Part shown: in pieces, positions 1 through 5,541 of the stretch | How positions within the stretch are numbered: the first letter of the stretch is position 1 | Layout of the letters: every line of letters starts with the position of its first letter | Assembly (NCBI GenBank): GCA_003241175.1 | Contig: QFOI01000196.1 | Location: forward strand, 1 to 6,867 | Length of the DNA stretch: 6,867 bases | Reading direction: 5' to 3' | Source of the DNA: Pseudopedobacter saltans | GTDB taxonomy: Bacteria > Bacteroidota > Bacteroidia > Chitinophagales > Chitinophagaceae | Translations under genes and position numbers: made by a program | Notes under the pieces: generated by a model | The model's input: only the letters and a program-made list of their open reading frames with translations | Databases searched by the model: none | Told to the model about the DNA's origin: nothing

Positions 1-915
1 GATCCGGATGCAAAGACCAATTGGCCTACGAAAGGTGGAAGAAGCAATACTTGGGATTTTCCCGATGAAGATGCAAAAGATATCAATAAATATTTTGCAA
101 GAAAAGTTATGCCGCAGGTAAAAGAACTGCTTAATCAATATGGTCAAGTGGATATATTGTGGTTTGACACTCCAGAATTAATCCCAAAATGGGCTAGTCA
201 GGAATTGATGGATACTATACACAAATATCAACCGACCTGTATCGTTAACAATCGCGTAGGTAATGGACTAGGAGATTACGCAGTCTACGAACAGTCAATT
301 GTTAAAAATATTTTGCCAAATCCTTGGGAAGCATGTGTAACTATAAGTGCCAACTGGGCTTACAATAGACACGATTCCGCATGGAAATCTACGAATGTAT
401 TAATAAGACAGCTAGCAACTATAGTTAGCAAAGGAGGTAATTATTTACTGAATCTCAGTCCGAGAGGGGATGGCTCATTCGCTCCAGAAGCGATAAATCG
501 TGTTGATTCTGTAGGGGAATGGCTCAAGGTTAATGGAGATGCCATTTACGGAACGACGCCTTGGTTGGTATCGGAAGAAATCGATTCGCCTCAAAAAGAG
601 CAAAAAAAGGTTCTTACCGCAGCCGAAAAAGATGCTTTGGATGCTGTTAATGACGCCACTTCCAAGGAAATAAATCCTGCTATTTATTTTACTAAAAAAG
701 GTAAGTTTGTATACGCGATTGTGTCCAACCCTTCCTCAAAAGAGGTGAATATAAAGAACTTTACATCCCAGAAAATTCCCAATATCAAATCCGTCTATTT
801 GTTGGGAAAAAAGAAAAAAGTTTCTTTTGTTCAAAATAAGGAAGGCTTACAGTTAAAGATCCCTAGTATCAAAACAGAAATTCCGGTTTATGTTTTCAAA
901 GTGGAAACGTATTAG
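1..915 (+). CDS. Alpha-L-fucosidase, GH29 family (5' end outside window)
   Basis: Releases terminal alpha-L-fucose from oligosaccharides or glycans by a retaining mechanism, probably in the periplasm as is usual for this phylum. The frame is open from base 1, so the gene starts upstream. The 304 visible residues are roughly the C-terminal two thirds of a typical 450-500 residue enzyme. The GH29 signature DILWFDTPE carries the expected nucleophile Asp (codon 166-168, fragment residue 56). The segment PWEACVTISANWAYN follows, and its Glu (residue 110) is a candidate acid/base, although that residue varies between GH29 subfamilies. Next come GGNYLLNLSPRGDG and WLKVNGDAIYGT, both strongly family-typical, then a C-terminal beta-sandwich-like tail. 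The N-terminus, including any signal peptide, cannot be seen. The GH88 gene starts 46 nt downstream on the same strand with no terminator between, so the two are probably co-transcribed within a polysaccharide utilisation locus. Confidence 0.93.
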   Translation, partial: DPDAKTNWPTKGGRSNTWDFPDEDAKDINKYFARKVMPQVKELLNQYGQVDILWFDTPELIPKWASQELMDTIHKYQPTCIVNNRVGNGLGDYAVYEQSIVKNILPNPWEACVTISANWAYNRHDSAWKSTNVLIRQLATIVSKGGNYLLNLSPRGDGSFAPEAINRVDSVGEWLKVNGDAIYGTTPWLVSEEIDSPQKEQKKVLTAAEKDALDAVNDATSKEINPAIYFTKKGKFVYAIVSNPSSKEVNIKNFTSQKIPNIKSVYLLGKKKKVSFVQNKEGLQLKIPSIKTEIPVYVFKVETY

Positions 916-961
916 ACGTTTTTTCATTTTACGGAAACTGAACTAGTCAAAATACAATATC

Positions 962-2161
962 ATGGTCAATACAAAATTAAAATCAGTAGTTCTTTTGTGC
1001 TTCTCTTTTGCAGTAGTAAATCATCTTAAGAGTCAAGACAAGCTAACTAAAGCTTTCATCCAAGAGCAATTTAATTTTGCAGATAGTCAATATCATGTTT
1101 TGATAAGTAATGTTGATGGTTCTGACGAGATGCCTCAGACTTTTAATAGTGCAACTAATAAAGTTGTCGGATATGAAAGAACGTGGTGGTGTACGGGATT
1201 TTACCCTGGTTCTTTATGGTATATTTTCGAAGAAACGGGAGACTCTGACATACGTAAAGAGGCTGAAAGAGCCTTAGATGTTATCAAGCCAAATGAATAC
1301 TATACAGGCAACCATGATCTTGGATTTATGATGTTTTGTAGCTTCGGCAACGCTTACCGCCTTACGAAGGATACCTCTTATAAAAATGTTCTTTTCCAAT
1401 CTGCTCATTCTTTATCTACTAGATATCGTCCTGGCATTCCTGCTATTCAATCTTGGAACAAAAACAAAAATTTCAATTGTCCAGTCATTATTGACAATAT
1501 GATGAATCTGGAACTGCTTGAATGGGTTAGCAAAAATGGAGGAAACAGTCGTTATGCTGATATTGCATTAAACCATGCCAATACAACATTGAAAAATCAT
1601 TTTCGACCTGATTATAGTTCTTACCATGTGATTGATTATGATAGCTCAACAGGTAAAGTTTTGCAAAAGAGAACCTGGCAAGGATATTCGGACAGTTCGG
1701 CATGGGCGCGAGGACAGGGTTGGGCATTGTACGGCTATACGATGATGTATCGATTCACCAAAAAGAAAGAATATTTAGAGCAAGCTAAACATGTAGCTTC
1801 TTTTATATTGGATAATCCAAACTTGCCGAGCGATAAAATTCCGTATTGGGATTTCAACGATCCCAAAATTCCAAATGTACCTCGTGATGCTTCTGCAGGT
1901 GCATTAATGTCATCGGCATTGTTGGAAGTAGGTCAATACACTTCGGGAAAAGAAAGAAAAAAGTACCTGGATAATGCAGTGCAGATGATAAAGTCTTTAT
2001 CTACTGCGACCTATCGTTCATCGTATGGCGCGAATGGCGGCTTTTTATTGATGCATAGCACCGGTGCTCTTCCTTTAAAATCTGAAATAGATGTTCCTTT
2101 GGTGTATGCTGATTATTACTTTTTAGAGGCGCTTAAACGCTATAAAGATTGGTATTTGTAA
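962..2161 (+). CDS. Unsaturated glucuronyl hydrolase, GH88 family
   Basis: Hydrolyses the 4,5-unsaturated uronic acid left at the non-reducing end of oligosaccharides after polysaccharide lyase cleavage, by hydration of the double bond. The 399 residues match the usual family length plus a leader. Residues 1-24 look like a Sec signal peptide: a basic start, then SVVLLCFSFAVV, with cleavage likely near LKS-QD. No proper lipobox is present, so a periplasmic location is likely. The two catalytic Asp of the family are visible as D119 in NHDLGFMMF and D178 in PVIIDNMMNLELLEW. They are 59 residues apart, close to the 61 between D88 and D149 in the Bacillus enzyme. The segment TWQGYSDSSAWARGQGWALYG (about residues 238-258) is characteristic of GH88. 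ATG 962 puts the signal peptide at the N-terminus; the upstream sequence is A-rich without a Shine-Dalgarno, as is normal for the phylum. The polymer (glycosaminoglycan, arabinogalactan, ulvan or an exopolysaccharide) cannot be told from this gene. GH105 is a less likely alternative. Confidence 0.92.
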   Translation: MVNTKLKSVVLLCFSFAVVNHLKSQDKLTKAFIQEQFNFADSQYHVLISNVDGSDEMPQTFNSATNKVVGYERTWWCTGFYPGSLWYIFEETGDSDIRKEAERALDVIKPNEYYTGNHDLGFMMFCSFGNAYRLTKDTSYKNVLFQSAHSLSTRYRPGIPAIQSWNKNKNFNCPVIIDNMMNLELLEWVSKNGGNSRYADIALNHANTTLKNHFRPDYSSYHVIDYDSSTGKVLQKRTWQGYSDSSAWARGQGWALYGYTMMYRFTKKKEYLEQAKHVASFILDNPNLPSDKIPYWDFNDPKIPNVPRDASAGALMSSALLEVGQYTSGKERKKYLDNAVQMIKSLSTATYRSSYGANGGFLLMHSTGALPLKSEIDVPLVYADYYFLEALKRYKDWYL

Positions 2162-2233
2162 GTTTTCACATTTATTTTGAATTTGTATCTTAAACTATTT
2201 GTGGAAATTTTGGTTACATTTATGATGTGTAAA

Positions 2234-2249
2234 TGGCATTGTTATTGCA
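2234..2249 (+). promoter_or_regulatory. Sigma-54 (RpoN) promoter, -24/-12 type
   Basis: TGGCATTGTTATTGCA matches the sigma-54 consensus TGGCAC-G-R-NNN-TTGCW at every position except the C and G after TGGCA. GG (2235-2236) and GC (2247-2248) are exactly 10 nt apart, the spacing sigma-54 demands. The predicted transcription start is near 2260, giving a leader of about 77 nt to the ytxH-like start at 2337. No good housekeeping promoter is visible in the same intergenic region. Confidence 0.72.
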
Positions 2250-2260
2250 GAGTACATAAT

Positions 2261-2280
2261 GTTTGAATATGAATTCAAGC
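2261..2280 (+). promoter_or_regulatory. Hairpin at predicted 5' end of ytxH mRNA
   Basis: GTTTGAAT and ATTCAAGC can pair over 8 bp (one G-U) around an ATGA loop. The six inner pairs (TTGAAT/ATTCAA) are perfect. The hairpin begins one base after the start point predicted from the sigma-54 promoter, so it would cap the transcript and could protect its 5' end. Short AT-rich palindromes arise by chance, so the functional reading is tentative. Confidence 0.35.
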
Positions 2281-2336
2281 TGAAAATGGAAAATACACAT
2301 TGTTTAATCTATTAAATGACCTTTAAAACAAAAGTT

Positions 2337-2642
2337 ATGAGTGCAAAACAAATTTTGATCGGAAGTATTTCAGGTATAGTAGCTGGAGCAGTTGTTGGAT
2401 TGTTATTGGCTCCTCAGTCTGGAAAAGAGACTCGCCAAAAAATTGCTGATTCTGCGGAAGATTGGAAGAAAAAATTGAAAAAATTTAAGAATAAATCTTT
2501 GTCTGAATTAGATCAACTACAAGATGTGTTTGGCAAGCAGGTTGAAGGTCTTAGTGATGATGTTCGCGAAAAAGTATTGACACTTATTCAAGAAAGTAAG
2601 GAAAGCTACCATGATCTTAAACACAGCATTCAAGAAGATTAA
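2337..2642 (+). CDS. YtxH domain-containing small membrane protein (gas-vesicle/stress-protein-like)
   Basis: A 101-residue single-pass inner-membrane protein of the YtxH family, often linked to general stress; its molecular role is unknown. Residues 6-25 form a Gly/Ala-rich transmembrane helix (ILIGSISGIVAGAVVGLLLA). The family motif LLLAPQSGKETRQKI follows directly. The rest (about 35-101) is highly charged and probably helical or coiled-coil, rich in Lys, Glu and Asp. ATG 2337 is preferred because family members begin with a few residues before the hydrophobic helix and because an A-rich stretch (AAAACAAAAG) precedes it. An in-frame ATG at 2316 would add MTFKTKV. The gene stands alone between a sigma-54-type promoter and an intrinsic terminator, which suggests independent, activator-dependent expression, for example by stress or a surface-state signal. 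Confidence 0.87.
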   Translation: MSAKQILIGSISGIVAGAVVGLLLAPQSGKETRQKIADSAEDWKKKLKKFKNKSLSELDQLQDVFGKQVEGLSDDVREKVLTLIQESKESYHDLKHSIQED

Positions 2643-2665
2643 TTCTTGATTTGCCGAAAATAGTG

Positions 2666-2693
2666 AGAGGATGCAATTTGCATCCTCTTTTTT
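2666..2693 (+). terminator. Rho-independent terminator of the ytxH-like gene
   Basis: AGAGGATGCA (2666-2675) and TGCATCCTCT (2679-2688) form a perfect 10-bp stem with a 3-nt ATT loop, followed by six T (2688-2693). It lies 23 nt after the stop codon. The opposite strand has no T-tract after the stem, so it acts mainly for the + strand, though it may also mark the 3' end of the convergent qorB transcript. Confidence 0.9.
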
Positions 2694-2712
2694 ATCGATA
2701 TCATGGAAATTT

Positions 2713-3558
2713 TTATCCCAAAACTTTTTTCACTACATCCGCTAATGGCGTAGTTGGATGTCCCAAAATACCTGAAAGTACTTTTCCGTCGTCAAATAGA
2801 TCACCTTTAGAAGCACTTACATCCCAACTAGCAATCGCTTTAGAAAGACCTGCTGGCAAACCAACAGATTCCAAAATCTCTGCATATTTCTCTTCAGGAA
2901 GATTGTTGTAAGGAATGTTTTTGCCTGTTTGTTTGGAGATTTCAGCAGCTAATTCGGTTAAGCTATATGCCGTGTCGCCTGCCAATTCTAATGTTTTTCC
3001 TTCGTTTCCTTCTGTAGTCAAAACAATTGCTGCAGCTTCTGCATAATCTTCTCTAGCGGCGGATGCAATTTTACCATCACCAACACTTCCGATAAATGCG
3101 CCATTTTTGACAGCGTTAGGTACTGAGTTTGTATAGTTTTCAGTGTACCAGCCATTACGCAAAATAGTATAGGCTAATCCACTTTCTTTCAACGCAATTT
3201 CTGTTGCTAAGTGCTCTGGCGCCAAACTTAATGTTGATGTGTCTGCACGTAACAAACTTGTGTAAACGATCCATTTTACACCTGCTTTTTTAGCAGAATT
3301 GATTACGTTTTTATGTTGAGTTTCTCTTTGTCCGATTTCGTTACTAGAGATTAGCAGCAAAGCGTCGATACCTTTCAACGCTTCCACTTGAGTTTCCGGT
3401 TTTGCATAGTCGAAGGCTAAAGCATCAATACCCAAATCCTTTGCTTTTTCAGGTGTACGTACTAATGCAACTAGATTTTCTGCACTTGTTCTTTCTTTTA
3501 ATTTTGCTACAACTAAATGGCCCAATTGACCTGTTGCGGCAGCGATTGCAATTTTCAT
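2713..3558 (-). CDS. qorB: NmrA-like SDR, NAD(P)H:quinone oxidoreductase 2 (QorB type)
   Basis: A cytosolic atypical short-chain dehydrogenase that reduces quinones with NADPH and so limits redox cycling. The 281 residues are close to the length of E. coli QorB (YtfG), which this protein resembles end to end from memory: LLLISSNEIGQR (67-78), QHKNVINSAKKAGVKWIVYTSLLRADTS (81-108), ILRNGWYTENY (132-142), FIGSVGDGKIASAAREDYA (155-173), and near the C-terminus ASKGDLFDDGK and ILGHPTTPLADVV. The Rossmann glycine motif at the N-terminus reads AATGQLG (7-13), so the first Gly of GxxGxxG is Ala. The start at 3558 fits the family because only two residues precede the first beta strand. The gene is 56 nt downstream of, and in the same direction as, the Rrf2 regulator gene. 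An operator-like inverted repeat lies in that gap, so it may have its own regulated promoter. The plain NmrA-family reductase label would be the conservative alternative. Confidence 0.92.
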   Translation of the reverse strand: MKIAIAAATGQLGHLVVAKLKERTSAENLVALVRTPEKAKDLGIDALAFDYAKPETQVEALKGIDALLLISSNEIGQRETQHKNVINSAKKAGVKWIVYTSLLRADTSTLSLAPEHLATEIALKESGLAYTILRNGWYTENYTNSVPNAVKNGAFIGSVGDGKIASAAREDYAEAAAIVLTTEGNEGKTLELAGDTAYSLTELAAEISKQTGKNIPYNNLPEEKYAEILESVGLPAGLSKAIASWDVSASKGDLFDDGKVLSGILGHPTTPLADVVKKVLG

Positions 3559-3564
3559 AATTTT

Positions 3565-3595
3565 AAAATGTATTTTGTAATAAAAGTTGTTACAA
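3565..3595 (-). promoter_or_regulatory. Predicted Bacteroidota promoter of qorB
   Basis: Read on the - strand, TTG (3595 to 3593) is followed after 20 nt by TACATTTT (3572 to 3565), one mismatch from the -7 consensus TAnnTTTG. Only six bases separate it from the qorB ATG at 3558, so the leader would be nearly absent. Cotranscription from the upstream rrf2 promoter is also possible. Confidence 0.4.
3575..3595. promoter_or_regulatory. Inverted repeat, putative Rrf2-type operator before qorB
   Basis: TTGTAA (3575-3580) and TTACAA (3590-3595) are perfect inverted arms; 8 of the 10 possible pairs around the centre match. The right half, TTGTTACAA (3587-3595), recurs exactly at 4078-4086 in the larger palindrome upstream of the Rrf2 gene. 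The repeat sits between and over the predicted -33 and -7 elements of qorB, where a bound repressor would block polymerase. Confidence 0.5.
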
Positions 3596-3614
3596 TTATG
3601 GTTAAAAAAAATGA

Positions 3615-4025
3615 TTAGTGAAACTCGTGTACGAAATCAGCAAGCGTTTTGTTTTTCAAAACACCCAATACCAAATCGTCCGTTTCAGAATAAAGATTTT
3701 CTAGTTTATCATTAATGCTATTGCCAATACTGCACATGGGATTCGTATTGGTATTTTTCCTTCCCAAAACATTGGAATTTTTGACAAATAAATAAATATC
3801 ACCCAAATTCAATTCTTCACTATCAATACAAAGCGTGCTTCCGCCTTCCTTTCCTTTGCGACTTTCTACCCAACCTTTGGTGTGTAACAAAGCCAATTCT
3901 TTACGCACAATTACTGAATTGATATTAATACTCGAAGCAATCCAATCAGAATTTAACCATTGACCTTTATTGTCAGCCAATAAGGTCAATATGTGAATTA
4001 CGGTTGCAAATCTTGTATTGTTCAT
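3615..4025 (-). CDS. Rrf2 family transcriptional regulator (YwnA-like)
   Basis: A 136-residue winged-helix DNA-binding protein, probably a dimeric repressor. The N-terminus MNNTRFATVIHILTLLADNKG is typical of the YwnA branch of Rrf2. The recognition-helix region NSVIVRKELALLHTKGWVESRKGKEGG (36-62) matches the family pattern NPVVVRRxLxxLxxAGLVxSxxGxxGG, including the wing glycines. It lacks the three-Cys cluster that holds an iron-sulfur cluster in IscR or NsrR. It has two cysteines, C66 in STLCID and C98 in NPMCSIG, the latter at the spot where many YwnA-like proteins carry Cys, so thiol-based sensing is conceivable. It is divergent from a YahK-type reductase and upstream of qorB, both detoxifying enzymes. 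Palindromes before both genes and its own promoter suggest autoregulation and control of its neighbours. The start is fixed by family alignment; the predicted promoter leaves little or no leader. Confidence 0.88.
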   Translation of the reverse strand: MNNTRFATVIHILTLLADNKGQWLNSDWIASSININSVIVRKELALLHTKGWVESRKGKEGGSTLCIDSEELNLGDIYLFVKNSNVLGRKNTNTNPMCSIGNSINDKLENLYSETDDLVLGVLKNKTLADFVHEFH

Positions 4026-4029
4026 AAAG

Positions 4030-4060
4030 CAAAAGTAAATACATTTTTTAATGTAACAAA
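4030..4060 (-). promoter_or_regulatory. Predicted Bacteroidota promoter of the rrf2-type gene
   Basis: On the - strand TTTG (4060 to 4057), a 19-nt spacer and TACTTTTG (4037 to 4030) match the phylum consensus perfectly. The -7 element ends only 4 nt before the ATG at 4025, implying a leaderless or almost leaderless mRNA. A second candidate on the same strand uses TTG (4086 to 4084), 19 nt, and AATATTTG (4064 to 4057) and would give a leader of about 25 nt. Confidence 0.5.
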
Positions 4061-4080
4061 TATTATTGCAATTAAATTTG
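4050..4080 (+). promoter_or_regulatory. Predicted Bacteroidota promoter of the aldehyde reductase gene
   Basis: TAAATTTG (4073-4080) is a perfect TAnnTTTG -7 element on the + strand. The -33 position 19 nt upstream reads AATG, a half match to TTTG. The predicted start near 4086 would give a leader of about 134 nt before ATG 4220. The element lies inside the right arm of the 34-bp palindrome, so operator binding would block it. Confidence 0.4.
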
Positions 4081-4085
4081 TTACA
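4052..4085. promoter_or_regulatory. 34-bp near-perfect palindrome, putative Rrf2 operator
   Basis: The arms TGTAACAAAT (4052-4061) and ATTTGTTACA (4076-4085) are perfect inverted repeats. The centre contains the self-complementary octamer ATTGCAAT (4065-4072) on the same axis. In all, 15 of 17 base pairs are symmetric. It lies between the divergent Rrf2 and reductase genes and overlaps promoter elements of both, the expected arrangement for an autoregulating repressor of a divergent pair. Binding by the Rrf2 protein is inferred. Confidence 0.68.
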
Positions 4086-4219
4086 ATATTGTTATTTACT
4101 TTAAAAAGTGATATTGGTAAATAAAAAGGTAATCTGTATAAGTGCTTTCCAAAAGATAAATGAGAATTTTGCAACTCTAAACGTCATTAATTTGTTAATT
4201 GTTACTAAAACAAAAATGT

Positions 4220-5278
4220 ATGGAAACTTTTGAAGTAAAAGCATACGGTACACAAGCTGTTGATGCAGACTTGAAACCGATCAATATCAAACGAAGAATT
4301 ATCCAACCTGATGATATTGAAATTGATATTTTGTATTGTGGTGTTTGCCATTCTGATCTGCACACAGCGCGAAATGATTGGGGTGGATCTGTTTACCCAG
4401 TCGTACCAGGTCATGAAATTGTAGGTCGTGTTACACAAGTAGGTAAAAATGTAACCAAACTCAAAGTCGGTGACTTGGCTGGTGTGGGTTGTATCGTGGA
4501 TTCTTGTCAACATTGTAGCAGTTGCGAGCAGGATTTGGAACAATATTGCTTGAATGGATTTACCGGAACATACAACGCACCTGACAAAATCTTAGGTGGT
4601 TACACATTTGGTGGTTATTCAGAAAAAGTCGTGGTAAATGAACATCACGTTTTGCGTATTCCTGAAAATTTGGATTTGAAAGCTGTTGCGCCACTTTTGT
4701 GTGCAGGCATTACCACTTGGTCTCCATTGCGTCATTGGAATGTGAAAGAAGGAAGCAAAGTTGCAGTTGTTGGTTTGGGCGGATTGGGACACATGGCAAT
4801 TAAACTTGCAAAAGGTTTGGGTGCTGATGTGACTTTATTCTCTCGTTCTACCAACAAAATTGATGATGCAAAAGCACTAGGCTGCGATCATGTCGTAATT
4901 TCTACAGACGAAGCAGAAATGAAAGCTGTCGCTGGGCAATTTGATGTGATTATTGATACTGTTCCTTATGTACATGATATCAATCCTTACGTTGCTACGT
5001 TGAATATCAGCGGAACGATTGTATTGGTGGGTTATCTTGGACCATTGGATCCTATGTTGAATACCGTTCCGATGATTTTGGGTAGGAAATCCGTCGCTGG
5101 TTCTGTAATTGGTGGTATTGCTGAAACACAAGAAATGTTGGATTTCTGTGGTGAACACAATATCGTTGCCGATGTAGAAATGATCGATATGCAATATATC
5201 AATGAAGCATACGAAAGAATGCTAAAAAGCGATGTGAAATATCGTTTCGTTATCGATATGGCAAGTTTGAAGAATTAG
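4220..5278 (+). CDS. yahK: Zinc-dependent alcohol dehydrogenase/aldehyde reductase (YahK type)
   Basis: A cytosolic medium-chain dehydrogenase that reduces aldehydes to alcohols, in the E. coli YahK family with NADPH. The 352 residues match YahK in length and throughout. Catalytic zinc ligands are C43 (GVCHSDLH), H65-E66 (PGHEIVGRV) and C161 (LLCAGIT). The structural zinc set is C96, C99, C102 and C110. The dinucleotide motif is GLGGLGH (185-191), followed by FSRSTNK at the end of the second strand, whose Ser/Arg suit NADPH. The C-terminal segment GSVIGGIAETQEMLDFC and NEAYERMLKSDVKYRFVID are also family hallmarks. ATG 4220 is preferred over an in-frame TTG at 4199 because METFEVKAYG aligns with the family start and AAAACAAAAATGT precedes it. 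The gene is divergent from the Rrf2 regulator with a palindromic operator between them, and a terminator follows. The physiological aldehyde is unknown. Confidence 0.92.
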   Translation: METFEVKAYGTQAVDADLKPINIKRRIIQPDDIEIDILYCGVCHSDLHTARNDWGGSVYPVVPGHEIVGRVTQVGKNVTKLKVGDLAGVGCIVDSCQHCSSCEQDLEQYCLNGFTGTYNAPDKILGGYTFGGYSEKVVVNEHHVLRIPENLDLKAVAPLLCAGITTWSPLRHWNVKEGSKVAVVGLGGLGHMAIKLAKGLGADVTLFSRSTNKIDDAKALGCDHVVISTDEAEMKAVAGQFDVIIDTVPYVHDINPYVATLNISGTIVLVGYLGPLDPMLNTVPMILGRKSVAGSVIGGIAETQEMLDFCGEHNIVADVEMIDMQYINEAYERMLKSDVKYRFVIDMASLKN

Positions 5279-5297
5279 TCTAAATATTTCAGATTAC

Positions 5298-5335
5298 GCC
5301 GTCCTGTCACTTGCAAAGCGACAGGACGGCTTTTT
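5298..5335 (+). terminator. Rho-independent terminator of the aldehyde reductase gene
   Basis: GCCGTCCTGTC (5298-5308) and GACAGGACGGC (5320-5330) form a perfect 11-bp GC-rich stem followed by five T. The loop can extend the stem past one A-C mismatch by CTT/AAG pairing. It lies 19 nt after the stop codon and ends the operon before the ECF sigma locus. Confidence 0.93.
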
Positions 5336-5541
5336 ATGTTAAAAGCCCTCGACTAAAGTTAAAACAACGATTGCATAACGCTGTTAATACATATTGCAGT
5401 ACCTTACATCCTATATGAACAATAATCAACAATTCCCTAACCCAAATCCATGAATAATAAAGACATTTTTACATTTTTGTACATTTCTCCATATTTTGCA
5501 ATGTTTAAGTAGAACTTAAGCGCGATAAAAAAAGACATTCA
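5336..5541 (+). other. Leader region of the ECF sigma gene
   Basis: 206 bases with no ORF of note. I see no convincing housekeeping promoter: TATTTTG near 5493 resembles a -7 box but lacks a correctly placed -33. A short inverted repeat TTAAGT-AGA-ACTTAA (5505-5519) lies about 20 nt before the sigma start and could be a regulator site or a weak hairpin. An ECF-dependent autoregulatory promoter cannot be excluded, since its consensus is unknown. Confidence 0.35.

Noticed and set aside
1527..1727. 66-codon - strand ORF
   Set aside because: Antisense to the core GH88 motifs; no recognisable domain.
2651..2911. 86-codon + strand ORF after the ytxH-like gene
   Set aside because: It runs through the terminator hairpin and then lies antisense to the 3' end of qorB; its sequence resembles no family and it has no start signals.
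4199..4207. Third operator half-site TTGTTACTA near the reductase start
   Set aside because: Eight of nine match, but no inverted partner; such AT-rich words are common here by chance.
4199..4219. TTG start at 4199 for the YahK-type reductase
   Set aside because: It would add MLLKQKC before the family-typical METFEVKAYG; ATG 4220 has a better upstream A-rich tract and matches family length.
4205..4543. 112-codon - strand ORF
   Set aside because: Entirely antisense to the clearly coding YahK-type gene; His/Asn/Ile-rich composition is typical of a shadow frame.
4877..5194. 105-codon - strand ORF
   Set aside because: Antisense to the 3' half of the same reductase gene, with shadow-frame composition.
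5505..5519. TTAAGT-AGA-ACTTAA as a terminator
   Set aside because: The stem is short and AT-rich with no T-tract, and the GC-rich terminator at 5298-5335 already ends the upstream gene.
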